A DNA stretch of 64,000 nucleotides from Babylonia areolata. Taxonomy: Eukaryota; Mollusca; Gastropoda; Neogastropoda; Buccinidae. The position numbers were made by a program, and so were the translations under genes. Location of the stretch: contig NC_134883.1 of the NCBI RefSeq assembly GCF_041734735.1, positions 4,756,200 through 4,820,199 of the forward strand, read 5' to 3'. Below the pieces are notes generated by a model. It was not told the origin of the DNA and did not search any database. It worked only from the letters and a program-made list of their open reading frames with translations. Below are positions 38,701 to 54,193 of this stretch, in pieces; the stretch's first letter is position 1, and each line of letters starts with the position of its first letter.

Positions 38701-41700
38701 AACAACTAATTCTATGACAGAAGACTAATGTTCAAAAAGCTCATTAGTTACAATCTGTTATTGCTAAACTAGAAAAAGATCCTCATTTCTCAAGCAAAAT
38801 AAACAAAAGTGTGTCAACAGACCTAAAATTCCATTATACTCACACACTACTAGTACTATATAGTTTTTCCCATGCACTCATTTAACATCACTGCAATTTT
38901 TCTTTTATCCCCCCTTTGGATGTTCTTCATTCATGATCTAACAGTAACAACCAAGTTTTTAGTACAAACAAAAATGCACAAAATGGAAAAAAGCAACAAC
39001 TTCTTTCTTCCACACAACCAGTTTACTGACAGTTCTGTCACCACAGGTGTATGCTCAATAAGCTTTTTTTTCCCAATGGCCAACCAAACTCTGACATGGA
39101 TCACAGGATCTTTACTGTGTATATTTCAACTTTTACATGCTTTTATATGCTTGAAAGGGGTTAAAGCACTATCAAGTATGTTGAGCTGAGGAAAAAACAA
39201 AAAAACAGAAACACAATTAGACTCAGTTCACTAAAACGCCAAGGTGGTGTTTGGAATCCCAGATCCGCAGACTGCAGATCCATGGCTCAAATCATTTGTT
39301 TTTTCCATAATGAGAAATAACAGGAAATTTTTAACAGATGAATATACACAAAAAAACGATTCTGATCTGGTCAGAAATACATTGTTCATTTATTCTCACT
39401 AATGTTAGCAGGGATCGGGTAGGGAGAAAAGAACAAAAGCTGGTGAGGAGGATTTAGTAAAGAGCAGCAGCTATTGTTATTTTTAGCTCCTTGAAGCACA
39501 GTGAAATGCAAAACCCTGTCCCATAAAATAAAGTAATAAAATAAACAAAAACAAACAAAACAAAAAAGACACCATAATTATAAGCCTTTCTTGACATTCA
39601 AAAAGAAAAGGGAATCAAATGACATTCAAAAAGAAAAGGGAATCAAATGACAGACGAAGAAGAAGAAGAAGAGAGAGAGAGAAAGAGAAAGGCAAGCAAG
39701 TGGTGACACGAGCGAAAAAGGTGGTGGAAAATCCCACAATACCACACCTTAGCTAGAAACCTTTTAGTATGAATCTGAGGCACAGAATGCATGGTGCTGC
39801 GGCTTTCCTGGAAATTTGATTACGACAATTTCTCTTTTCAGATTAAAAAAAAAAAAAAAAAAAAAGGACTTTACAAACATAAGACATAGCAAATATACAC
39901 AGCACACATTAATAAAAAAAAACCACATCACAGATGAAAGTGAAGAAATCCCACCATTCCCAAACAACTTTTTTCATGTCAAATTATTCCCCATGTCCCT
40001 GGAAAAAAGATAAGTTCGCATCTTATCCGAGAAGTTGGACTTCCTGTCATCTTCCAGACCTTACTCTGGGCTTCAGCATTTTTTAAGTAAGTGAAGCCTT
40101 CATGACATGCATGTGATTCTAAGTGCATTTGCCACACAAAAACAAATCATTAAAAAACAAACACCCATCCATCCTAGAAAAAAAACAATGAAAATGTTTC
40201 AGCAATTTCTGGCATGCCACAATGTCTTTTGGGAATTTAAAACAAATAAACAAACAAGCAAACACACATATAAGAAAGCCACACACTCGGTCTCACTCAG
40301 GCAGACATGGTTGGGTGAGAGAAACGTTCAGTTGATATTAGTATCACAGAAAAAGCACGCCAGGGAAATCTCTGGTATTCACTTACTGAGGGATCTTGTT
40401 GGCCGCCAGTGGATGTTTGAGTGACTTCACTCTGGGATATGGCACAGGAATCTGTGCCATCTTTTCCAACTGCACATACATAAGAAAAATGTTTTACAAC
40501 ATCAAGACAATACTATACAATGAGTTACTACCATCCTAGCCCTTCCATCCTGGATGCAGGCAAAACACTTTCTTTACTGTGTGTGAATACTGAGTGTCTG
40601 TGTGTGTGCATGCATGAGCGTACAGTTAGGGGAAAGAATGTGCTATGACTATTATAAATTCAGCAATTTGTGAATGATCTGAATAAATTTCATAAGTTGA
40701 ATATAACAAAAACTAGATGTACCTTCTTTTTAAAGGGTCATCTGTTGCGACACTGGCATTGCTGGAAGTGATGCTTTGCATGTGTGGGGATAGCAAACAA
40801 TCAAATTTTGTTTGGAGAAATATCAGAACAAATAAAGGAAATACAACAAAATAAACAAAACTAGTAAATAATTTCTACCCAAGAATATACCTGGCAACAA
40901 TTTCTGCCCCAACACATGGTTTGCAACAAATGACCCCCAGTGAAAATTTCATCTCTGCATATGCCTGGCAGCACAATATTGGAAAGCATCTCTTTCATGG
41001 TTATAGAAAAGACCTGTAAGCAGAAAAGCTTTGCATATCTCTTTGAAACTGACCTCTTCCATCCACAACAGATCTGACTTCTTGTCCAGGGGGCGTTGTC
41101 TGTTTCTGGACAGCAGCTGCATATGACCCTGGAGTCAGCTGTGATGGCTGTGGAGTGCCTGTTTGGCCCTGTGAAGTTTTAGAGTCTCCAGAACCTTGCT
41201 GCTGGCCCTGATGATGAGACATATGAATTTACAATAATTAAAACTATAAACACATAATAGATTAAATACTATTCTCAATTATGCAGCCCCTCCCGCCCGA
41301 CAAAAAACAAACAAACAAAAAAAGAAACAAATTACACCAATTATATTTTGTAACATACCTTATTTTCAATACTAATTTTATCTATTTCACACAACAGTGT
41401 TTTCCTGTTATTTTCATAGATATAAATTAATTATGTCAAAATATAAACCTGTATATCATAGATACATAACCATATACAAATGATGTAAGCTGATAGTTAA
41501 CTTTACCTGCTGCGGTGCGGGTGTGTTAGAGCCAGGCTGCTGAGAAACACCAGACTCAGTAGACTGAACACTCTGCTGATTCCCGGTCTCTGTTCGACGT
41601 TCTCTTTCTCTTTTCAAATGCATGATGCGGTCACGAATTTGGCGGACGATTATGCGCAAATCATCCTCATAAACAAATCCAGATGTTACCTGCACAAATA

Positions 41701-44700
41701 AAACGATTAGTCACTAAGGAATAAATGAATTGACATGATAGCCAACAAACTAAATTCAGAGTTAAGGTCTTGCTCAGCATACAGTATCATCTGACTGGTT
41801 CACCAAAATATCAATGGGTCATTTTCAAAACCGAGTTGGGAAAAACGCCCATTTTCTTCCTCCCCAATTGGTATCCTAACATCCAAAAATGTGAAAATTC
41901 ATGTGTTATTTGGTTCTTAGTCAACAGCACTCTTGGGTGTGTAATACTTGTATGTATCTGTACATAGTGTGCGCTTATGTTTGCTGTGTAATGACCACAC
42001 AATGATGTGATGAGCATAGAAAACCGTTATTACTAAACTTTATTCTGAGAGGTGGGAATACTGATTGAATGCCAAACGCTCTGCATAGTAATTCTTCGCA
42101 TTAAGTTTAATTCATGCACACACAAAAAGTCTAAAATCATTTTTTGTTTTAAGCTAGCAGCTTCCTTCGCTTTGTGGAGATATTCACTGCTGGCCTGCAA
42201 TGTAGTATGTCTCTCAGGTTCTTTTAAGTTCAATGTCCTGTTATCCATGACAGTGAAGTTCAGTAGTAGAAGCATGAACGCAACCCCCAAAACGAGGTAT
42301 GGCTGCTAAAAATAGTAAAATGCTGGAGTTTAAAACAGTCATAAACAGAAAAGTGCACTCACAAATTTTTATCTTGATCTCAGCGTGTAACGGTCACCCT
42401 GTGATGTAACATCAACAATGTATGGGTCACCCATAGCATTTATTATATTTGAGGCATTGGACACTTGTAGAAAAACAAAAATGTTACCAGTTCCTGGGCA
42501 ACAGCCTCTGCTTGGTCAGTCTGGATGTTGAAGTCAAACTGGATGGCTTCATTGTCCTTGTGCTTGTCCTTGCGTTTTTTGGCATCCACCACACGCAAGC
42601 GCATCTGGATATTGGGCCGGTTGTTCATTTCATCCTCTTTGTTGACCAATTCCACCTTAAAACCGTATTCTTCAAGGAAGAAGTCATGCTGCAACAGGGC
42701 CTTCACGGTGTACCTGCATGTACAGAATATGGTTATGCTAGTAAATGGATACATGGTTTAAAATTGAAGTCTTACTTTTGCATAACACACCAACATCTAA
42801 ACACAAATATTTCCTTACATGATTAATATTGACTGTTCATCTCCAGTGAACATCATTATGGAGCATAAAGAATAACTATGCATCATGATCTATTTCCAGT
42901 GACCATCATTATGGAACATAAAAAATAGCTATATATTATATTGATTATTTCCTGAAAGAATTGGCCCCTATCTTCTTTTAACTCTCTCCATACGAACGGC
43001 GAAAGAGATGACGTTAACAGCGTTTCACCCCCAATTACCATCATCAAAATATTGCAAGTGGAAGGCTCTTATACTGAAGAGGTGAATGTTGACAAAGAAT
43101 ACCACAATTCTGACGACGGAAGCTAAAGGTTGGGTCATTCAGACACCCACTGGACATCTGAGGGGTCTGTGTAGAGGAGAAGAGAGGACTGGCCGTACTG
43201 CGTGAGTTAATGTGCTTGCTTTATTTATTGTGGCGTCATTAAGAGCTACTTTTCACCCATCTCTTTCAAATACAGATACCTCCAAATGGCGTCAGTAGGA
43301 CTAAGAGGTACTTTTCACCCATCTATTTCAAATACTGGTACCTCCAAATAATCAATCTATAATTAGCTTTACCTTTCCTCCTTTTTGCTGCAGATGCAAT
43401 GATTGATGATGTCTCGGATCTCAGAGATTGCCACTTTATCTAGTGCTTCTGGCAGCACACCCTGAAAGAGTATAAACAAATATACATATACTGGTGTATA
43501 TATATATAAGCATTAAAAAAAAAAAATGTAAACCCTATCTATTGACAGAAAAAACAAACAGATAAACTTTTTTCTATAAAAGTATAATAGTGAGTTATGA
43601 AAAATCTTGATTTAAGAATTCAGTACTTAAGTTTGGTATAAAAAAAAAGTTTCATGTCAATTGTTTTAATGTAACACAACATACAGAGATAAAAGACATT
43701 ATTCTTTTTACCGTAGTGACTCTCTTGTAGATCTGAGCAGCATTGCTGCATTCACTGTAGGGGTACTCAGACGATGCCATCTCCAACATGCACATGCCAA
43801 AAGCGTAGACATCCACTGCTTCATCATAGTGCTCCTCGTACATCTCTGGTGCCATGAATTCTGGGGTACCTACACAAGACAAAGCAGGACGATGTGTGAC
43901 CCGTTGCTGAAGCATGGTGATAGTGTGTCCAGACTGTTGACAGCAGACAGCTCAAAGCTCCATGCCCCTAAAAGAAAGGAATGCCAATGTATGAAGATTA
44001 GTACAAAGCTCCAATGACATCCATCTTTTCCATACTGCAAAGTGAAGTCAACTGTTAACAACATATAACAATTTCTGTCACATCACCACAATATACTCTC
44101 AACATACTAACCTCCATTTGAAGACTATGAGAAGACTATCTTGCTGGAGGACAAACAAAAGAAACAAAAGACAAAAAGAAAGAAGCATTAGAAGACAAAT
44201 AACACAGTAAAAGCAACAGCCTCAACAACCATATTGTTTCTTTCTTTCTTTTTTTTGTGCCAGACTGTGTCGAACACACTGGAGATTTCAACCTTTTTTT
44301 AATTTTTTATTATTTTTATTTACAATTTGCAGTTCTAGCTAATTATCTGAAATTCTGATAAAAAAAAAAAGAAAAGTCAAGAAAATGATTCCCCACAACG
44401 CAATTTATTTTAAAACATTCTGCAATGCTTGTCAGAACAGCTGAAAAATTTATTCAAAAGACAGAGTAATAGTTACTGGATTTACTGTTTGATTATAATT
44501 TACTTATTAACATACCAATCTGAAAAAAATGTAATTAAAAGAATATATTTTCAATCATTAACCTACCTGAGGAAAAAATCAAAGGATACTTTTTTTTATT
44601 TTTTTTTTATTAATCAACATAACATGCAATCTGAATATTTGTTTTCTTGATATAATAGACTTTGCAATGAAAATAAATACTTAAGGCATCAAAGTATACA

Positions 44701-47700
44701 CATACTGACTGACACTGGACGTTGTTTTCTTTTGACAAACTGAATTAATAATCACACCTTTTGAGACTATTTCCTTTCTGTTAGTGTTACCTTTAAAAGC
44801 ATTAAACTATTAACCTGTTGTTGTTATTAATGTTAAGAAATAACATTTGTTTTAAAAACATACACATATATAAGCAGAAACTCTACTTTTTTTTCTTCTT
44901 TTATTTATAACAAAACAAATAGTACACAGGTAAACACACACAAAAGAAACTTAAGCACTGACTTATACCTACTTCCCCCCCACTCCTTACCTTGGTACAT
45001 GTATTAAAGTGGATATGCACTTTTTCAACAGTACACAAGACCACAAAATAAACAAACAGTTGAAACTCACCTTGCAGGTATTCCAAATCAACACATGTAT
45101 AACTGAGCAACAGAAGGATTCATGATCATTTGTTGAGATCTGCCTAAATCATCCAGATTTTTTGAATTAATTCCATGGGCAAGAAAAAGTCATATATGCA
45201 AGTAATTACCATCAAGATGCAAAAAAATTTTAATCATACTTTTTTCTTCTTTTCACGTTGTTTCCATTTGGTTTAGTTCAGTAGTATCAAAGGAAAGCTA
45301 ATGGCTTACCAATAACACTCTTTGCAAAGGACTGGTTCTTGAGAGTTGCTAATCCCAAGTCTCCAATTTTCACTGAGCCTGTTGGGCCAGTGATGAATAT
45401 GTTGTCACACTTCAGGTCCCGATGGATGACTGGTGGTGTGCGAGTATGAAGGAAGTACAGCCCTTTCAGGACTTGCCGGCACCAGTTCTTCAATATCTTC
45501 ACATTGGGCTTCTTGAACCGCTTCAGATAACTAAAAACATTTTATAAAAAAATTTTTTTTTTTAAATAAATGAAATGAAATAAATAATTATAAATTAAAC
45601 AAAATAGATACTAAGATAGATAAATAAAATCTCAATCAATTAAGATCAAATAAACATGTGGTGTCTGGCCTATTTTTTCTAAAAACAAGGCACAGTTAAC
45701 AAATTAAATCAATGGTCATATGCAAAAGTCAGTAGTCATTAATAAATGTTAGATCTACATACTAAGATAGGTAGATAGATAAATAGATAGAGAGAAAGAC
45801 AGACAGACACACACATGGAATCATAGATAGAACATGAAACAGCTAAGTAATTACAACTCAAACAAAGTACATGTAAAATTACAACTTGTACTTCAAATGT
45901 TATATTACTTATAACATAGCTGAAACACTGACAATCAAAATCCAGTTTAACTTTCATAAACTCATTAAAATCATTACAAATTAAAACTCAATGGAATCTA
46001 CAAAATTAATAGTAAAGAGTGGTAACTCTCTCCATTCACAAGGTACACAACTGGGTTTGTTCCAATGTACCTTTTATTTACCCGTGTGCTAGCTGAATTG
46101 GTAGTGAAAGCAGCACTGACTTGAAGTTGTGTACCTTGTGAATGGAGAGAGTTACCACTCTTTACTATTTGTTAATCAGTTCATCTCCTGCCAGTCCTGG
46201 CCTCATTATTTGTTAATTTTCAATAGAATCTACTTTGGCTATTTCTTCCAGTTCCAATCCATTTTCAACAAGTTCATGTGTCATGTTTCAGTCACTACTC
46301 CATGCAATTCAACTGACTGATCAAAGTAAATTATGTAGTTTTTGTTTTTAAAGTTTATTGGAGACTCATTCAGAAATTCCTTTTTGATTTATTTTAACCA
46401 CATCCTCTTTGCGGTAACTTGTTTGTTTACAGTTTCAACACTAAACACTAAAACAGTGATCCCGAAGAGGATGTATTGTATATGTAGTTAAAAGAAATAA
46501 AAAAGAAATTTCTTGGGGAGTCTCCAATAAAATAAAAAACATGAATTTCAATTTTGACCTAAATCCTTACTCAAACTTTCCATCCATGCACATTTATCTA
46601 CACAGTAATGAGTGCACAATAAATATTTAATTTGTGAACGAATCACTACAATTTCTTTTTATATGACATCACTGACCAAGTATCTATTTTTCCAAATGTA
46701 CAGAGACAAGTGACAATACCATAACTAAATTTTAGTTTTCAGTTCAAGTATCAATTTTAAATGTGTCAAAATTGCTTAGAACTTGTAGAAGGTGTGCATA
46801 CAAAATGGACAAAATGCAGACAAAGTGCATGATTATATCAATATGTCAAATGGCTTCTGAATACTTTTTGTGTATCACTGCATTAGTGTATATGTGGAAG
46901 TTAAACACTGAACAGTGTGTTATATGATACACCTAAAAAAAAAAACAAGAATAAAATGTGGTCGAACTGGATTCTTACTTGTACATTTAGAACAACAGAC
47001 CCAAATACAGATGTTTTTTCCTTCTCTTGCAACAATTCATCATTATCTTACTTGGGATACAACTACTTAATTTTTCCAAATTTTCAACAGACACACACAC
47101 ACACACACACAAAGTAGTAATCTATTAATGACTACTTGACACTTGGGTGTCCTCAGCAATGGTTGGTGTATAAGTTTAACTTTGTCATTATAAATATATA
47201 CCTTCTGTTACACAAACATTAATAATAATATGTATAAAACCATCCACATAAATATGCAACTTTAAAAAAATCATCTTTTGCTATTTCAGCAAAATGGCAA
47301 TTTGATAACCACTGTTAATTACACAGGTATACCTAATACTGTAGAGTTACCATACCACTTACTACAATTGTACTAAGATCTTCATCAAATTATTAATCTG
47401 CGCAGTTAAATGAGTAATTTTGCACATAATATTTTAATACATTGTTTAACAAATCTGTTTCTAAACTTGTAAAAGTCTAAACACAGCAGTGCTTCGAGTG
47501 GGTGGAACTGAATGCCCTTTACTGAACTTCCACTTTTGGGAGAGAGATAAAAAAAGAAGAAGTATTTTTCAGTTTTCTTCATGAAAACGTGCTTATAATT
47601 GCAAGTCTTGATAATGATGAAGACTATGTCATTGTTATATATTGGTCATAATTGTGGAATGAGACATTTTCAAAATTCTTGCTGAAATTGTTATAAATCA

Positions 47701-50700
47701 AACATGGAGAACTTTACATGAAAATACTGCCAGATTTGCATTTACAGGTGAACCGAGCCATTTTTACACGCTCAAAGTTGAATGAAAAAGTTTGAAAACA
47801 GTAAATTCACATCTCCATATTATGACTGCTCTGTTAAATGTTGGATGTGACGACAAAAAATGTGAATCATATTTTGATGATTGCTGGGGATAAGAAAACC
47901 ACCCTTAGTGCAAATCTTAACTGCTGATATGTCCACAGAGAATGAATTGTTTGAACAGTTAACAAAATAAAAGTGTGAAATATAAAATAACCATCCTAAC
48001 CGTGCTCCACAGGCATCATTCAAGACTGCAAAAATAACAAAATACTGTGCACTCTTGTAGTACCAGCACTGACTGAAAAGCAAATAAACTCAGTATATGT
48101 ATCTGGGTTTTTTTGGTTCCTTCCTTGCTTCTTTGCATAAAACAACATTTGTTACATGACTGTAGACACTATAGTATAATTAACAAAAGGAAACCATACT
48201 GAAATCCATTAACTTGAGATTCTATATAAAGTACCTTCAGCTTAAAAAACCCCAACTAAACAAGGGAATGGAAAATCCGCGAGTAAAAAAAGCACGACAG
48301 CTTGTATACAATGTAGTGGGAATGAATATGGTGAAAATGAGCATTAAGGGAGATGGAGAGATGAAAACATAACACTTCAAAAGATGTTATACAAATGAAA
48401 AAGGAGAGAAACAGACAGACAGACAGAAAGACAGAGAGTCAAGAGAAAACACAAACACATGGGCAGGACATGAAAAATGTTTGTATCCTGAAATGCAGTG
48501 TTTGGGGGCAGCAGTAAGCCCCCAGTATTGGTTCAGTGGGCACTACCCCTAGTGTGGTTCTAGCCCTGTGAAACTGAAGAAAATATAGAAATCCCAGGGC
48601 CAAAAATATCATGAGAACTCTTGTTAAACACCATTTTAATGGCAGGGATGTGCCGTTCATGTTCTTTCTTTCCTTCACTTTTTTTTCCCAAACATATGCA
48701 TGCGCACACACCAACACACATGCATGCCTGACATCTGCAAGACGGAAATAAAGCCATGGGGGAACAAGGCAATGGTGATAAAGAAATGTGTCAATGTTCA
48801 AGTGAGAGACAGATGCCAATCAAATGAGGGTCCCGGGTTTGTCAACTTCTTCAAAGTTTTCTTGAAATTTTCCCAAAGTTACTCCTACTTTAAGTTATGA
48901 ATATGTGCAGCTGGTTCCTCTCTTGCTGAATGTATTGGCAGAAGTGTCAAGCCCCACTGCATGTGTGTGACAGACTATTTAAAAGATTGAATCTGGAGTA
49001 AGTGGAAATCCAGCTTGATCCGGAAGTCCCACATATGTATATAATGCTTGATCAGAAAGATGAACATGCATGCATCTCCCCTCCTGCCCTTCTCTCTAAC
49101 CCCTTCCCATACCACAGTTAAAAAAATTAGTTTGAACAGAACAGAACAAAAGAAGAATGAAATCATTACGTTTTGAGAGTTCCTGAAGTCATGAGTTCTG
49201 TGACGAGAATAATGACTTTGCGGTTTCTGTGATTGTGCTCTTCCCAGTAGTCGAAGAATCTCACGATATTCGGGTGTTGAAGTTCTTTCAACATCTCCGC
49301 TTCCTCTTTGAATCTCTGCCGTTCAGCTTTGTTCCACTTTTTATCCTGCAAAACAAACACAATAAATGGATGTTGATCACAAAACAAAATACTTTTCAGA
49401 ATATACAATACAAAAAGACTGAAATGATCACTCACCATAACTTTCTAGAAGATTAATAATTTGAGCAATATCACTTCAATACAGCTGTTTATTTCGAAAC
49501 TGATTTGCATTTATAAGAAAACACCATTAAATGTCACTGGCTAATATCATAACCTTTACTGACAACTTTGGCTATGGGGTATCTTATGTTTTCCCTGCAT
49601 CAATCAGTTATTGTGACATTTGACACTGTTGCTTAAGCCAGTCCAGTCAACTGCACAGGCCATTAAAATTTCAGTTATGTTAAACACAAAAGTCTGTCAA
49701 CAGGAAAACAACAGCAAACAAACACATACAAAACAACACAGTTCATGACATTCATAAAAATTGAACTATTAATATTAACTTGATTAGGTTCCATTTGGCA
49801 AATCTATAAGACTTAGCTGTGCTGAGGACATGGCTGTGCTGAGGATATCAGCTCTTCTACTTGATTTATCATCCTCAGATTACAACTTCGTAGTAAAAGG
49901 ATATATTTTTTTCAGCAATGACTTCAAAGCTACACAAAAAACATTCTGAAAGGCCATCCTCAAGGCCTGACTAAGCGCGTTGGGTTACGCTGCTGGTCAG
50001 GCATCTATCTGCTTGGCAGATGTGGTGTAGCGTATATGGATTTGTCCGAACGCAGCGACGCCTCCTTGAGCTACTGAAACTGAAACCATCATGGCAAGTA
50101 AAACTGCCGAAAGAACAGCTCATGTCCAGTCTTTACAGTAAGTTGAATAACACTGCCTAATCACCAGACAAAACAGCACTGAGAGTACAGACTGCAGAAA
50201 AGAGAGAAACAAGAGGAAAAGCCTTCATGACTCGTGTGTGATTTATTCATCTATTAAGACATGTTGCTATTGCAGATTTCTGGTGTTCTGGTGAACAATA
50301 ACTGAACAAGAAAACAGTAGACGAAGTGGCAGAGCAGGGGTGATTAAAAGTGCTTACAAGTTACAATCACTGATACAGATCTATCCAAACCACAATTTTG
50401 TCGTTGGTTTTTTTTTGGCTCACCATCAAAAACAAGAGGCTGGGTCAGTGGGTGGATATGGAACAATACCATCTTCAGCAGCCCACATCTATTGCAACTA
50501 CTTTGTTTTATGGTCATAATAGAAATCTTCAAGCAAATTATACAATGTTTCAAACTTTCCTTATCTTCAGCGCAACTGACAGCTTGATAAATGGGGAAAA
50601 AAGCGAGAAAAGACAAACCAACCAAACTGACTGTACATTATCACTCCAGATCAAAGGATTGGGCACGTTTCTCCTTGACTTGTCAAGTGTGCACATTATG

Positions 50701-52137
50701 AAAGCCACAGACTTACACTTACAGTAAACATAATGCACTGGTAATATCCAACTTATTATCACCTCATAGCACTATATCAAGTATATGCTTTTAACTTTGA
50801 CATGAGCTACTAAACAAAACTTCCTATTGCTGGAATCAGTGAACTTGCAGCTTTTGTTTTAAAAAAAGAAGAAATCTTGGTTCCAATGGCTGCACTAATA
50901 GATTATATATTTAGAAACCAGATGAACTGAGGAAGAGATTATCAATTATACTTTTATACTTTTTATAGTAACTAACAATGTTATAAGACACACATTTATA
51001 GTGCAAATTAACTTAAGTTAGGCAGTGAATAAATCTGAACCATTCTATGTTTGTCTGTGTGCAAACATACCTACTGATAATTAAATGGATGTGCACGGAC
51101 AGTGTAAGTGACAAAGGGTTACATTAGTGAGATCAAATCAAATACTGATTTCCTATTTCCTGATAGAATTCACCATAGTACATTCAGACTGATGTCCTAT
51201 TTCCTGGTAGAATTCCGCTCTCCACAGCTGATGTATGCTCCAATGCAACTTCCATTACATTTACAACGCAGAAGTGTTTCCTTTTTGTGACAACGCAGAA
51301 GTGTTTCCTTTTTGAACAAAAAATGATAAAATGGCAGCTTGCAGTTAATCTGAGTGTCATATCAGATAAAAGTGCTAAGTTTGTGCACAGGAATGAAAAA
51401 TTTAATAGTAAAGTCAACTGACACAACATTAGAAACATTTTCAGCTTCTTTTTTAGGGGGTGGGGGTGGGGGTGGGGGGTGGGGGTGCCCTTCACAGAAG
51501 TGCACAGTCATTTTAAAAATAGAACTGTGGAAAGAACTGATTTTCTATTTTTAAGCCAAACTTTAGTTTGTGTCAGCATAGTATTTCCAGAGAAAATGAA
51601 TTATGTTAAAATTTACCATGGGCAAACACACACACTCAGAGACAACCGAAATACAGTGTTATTATATAAACTCGCATAGTGTATTAACACATACGGGAGC
51701 CAAAAAAATGTCAAGGCTTGCTAAGGAACTACTACAGCAATAAACTGGGAAGCAGAAAAGGCAGACAACGTTGAAGGAATTAAAAAAAAAAAAAAGAAAG
51801 AAAAAAAGGCAGAAACAAAGAGAGCAACAGAAAAGATGAAATTTCTGCACACACACACACACACACATAAATTTAAAAAATAATTTAAAAAAATCCTGAA
51901 GGCAGGCTGCAAACTGTACTATTAAAAGACCACCAGGTAACCAGGCAGGGACAGATCATGATATGAGTGGCTCAAAATCATCATCATCATATTGGGATAC
52001 CGTTTAACCTGGGATGGCAGGAGCCTTTCGTTATCAAGAGTCATTCAACATGATTCATAAGAAAGAAGAGTTGTGGCTAGACTTAAACAAATATATAATA
52101 ACAAAATCATCATCTCATGGCCAGTGCTACTGAATTC

Positions 52138-52192
<55 letters not shown>

Positions 52193-52554
52193 TGTTTGCA
52201 TGTGTGTATGTGTGTTTATGTGTGTAGTTTCCACGCAAACATACATTGCAAATGCTGTGAAAACATCAAACAAATGATAACTATGGATAGAAGTCTGCAG
52301 TTACTGAATAAATACTTAAACTGAACACATTGGTGACATGACTATTATAGTCATAATGCAAGAGTATACAAATAACTGGTTTGATACTGCACTAAAACTT
52401 ACAACAAAGCATTTAACTTCATAGTTTTACAGTAAATGAAAAACACTCCATTCCCCACTTTAAAATATTCTTAGAAGTTAGATGCTTACTTAACAAAAAA
52501 AAAAAAGACCTGCTTTAATTTCTTTAAAAAAAATTTTCTGATAGATTTTAATCT

Positions 52555-52626
<72 letters not shown>

Positions 52627-54145
52627 ACACAAGTTCAAGAAGAAAAAGATAATAAAAGAAACAGAATGCTTCAAAATTTGATGGCTTTCTCAAAAACTAA
52701 TTTTATATAAATAGATATTAAGACAAAACTTCATTTTACTTTGAATGCAGACACATTATAATGCAATCCTTTATTAAAAATGAAAAAAAATAAAGAAAAA
52801 AAGAGGCCCAATCCAATCAATGAATCATGAAGTGCAATCAAAAATCCTACCAGATGTGAGGTTCCTCAGCTCTGATCAGAAACAAGTTAATCCAAAGCTC
52901 AGGGTCACAGCCAAATGATACCATAAAAAGAAATGACTAAATCCCAAAAGGGAAAAAAATGCAAACCTTCTAACTTACTTAGACTTACTCTGACTTCAGT
53001 TGTTTATTGTCGTTTTTTTAAAACCATTTCCTTTCATATTTCATAGTGTCCATTCCCTTGCTAACTACTGCCAGGGTTGAGCTGGCTGGGAAACTCAGAG
53101 GAATCCTTTTTAACTATGACCAATGTATATCTTTGAGAATTACTATTTTATTACTAAGTGAGTCTGAGCATAAATGAAACTGCACACCTAAAAAAGAAAA
53201 GAAAAAGAACAGATAAAAAAAGGAGTTGAAATTGGACAAAAGTTCAGTACCAGGTGTGAAATGCCATATCAGTATCTAATGTGTTTTGTGTCACTGTGTA
53301 TGAACCTGTGTGTTCGGAAAAGTGGATGTGCAAAGATCAACTGGCATATTTAAGGAAATATAAGGGAGGCATTTTTCAGTTGCAATGTTTGATTTTTTCA
53401 GTTGCAATGTTTGATTATGTTGGGAGTCTGGTAGCCTAATGTTACAATCAATCTATAACGTGTAATCTGGATAATGAGCAAAAATAGTATTCTGCAGATT
53501 TAAACTCACCCCCCCCCCCCCCCCTTTTTTTTTTTTTTTTTGAAACAGACAAATCAGTCAATGGCTGTTGGGGTTATTCAAAGGATGGAAGAAAAGGTGG
53601 GCTTTTTCTTTTCTTTTTTCCCCTCTTAATTGAAGTTATGTATATGAACAGTCTTGCCACCACAAAATTTATGTTTTAGATTTTTTAATTCTTAATTATT
53701 ATCTTAATTCTTGGGGCAAATTATGTGATGACACTATTTCATTACTGCTAATCGGTCTAATGCCATATATCACTATCCATCATGCTTTACACATGAATAA
53801 CTGCTTAAGTGAAATATTTTAACACGAGCTTTATGCATTAAACGACTAATAACTGCTGAAGTGAAATACTTTAATTCAAAACTGCAAAAAGAATTTACGA
53901 AAATATCTATGATCTATGGCATGTAAGTGCATGTTTACACATTTCTATTTCTGTTGATCTAGGCCTATAGATCTCAATTTACTGTTAGAAAAAAAAAAAT
54001 CTAAAATATTTGCTTTCTCAGTTCATATGGTAATCAATTTCTCTCTTGTTTTCTCTCTCTCTCGTTCTCACACACAAACATACAGTCACATGTATATATA
54101 TATATATATAAATAAAATCTCTCTCTATATATACATATATATATA

Positions 54146-54193
<48 letters not shown>

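Larger units (their letters stand above)
45531..49169 (-). other. WNK: WNK intron 2 (3.6 kb) with two fold-back elements
   Basis: It holds the perfect hairpin 46008-46169, the imperfect fold-back 46354-46531 and a (CA)n tract at 47092-47110. The remainder, including 47111-49169, shows no gene. Confidence 0.85.
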
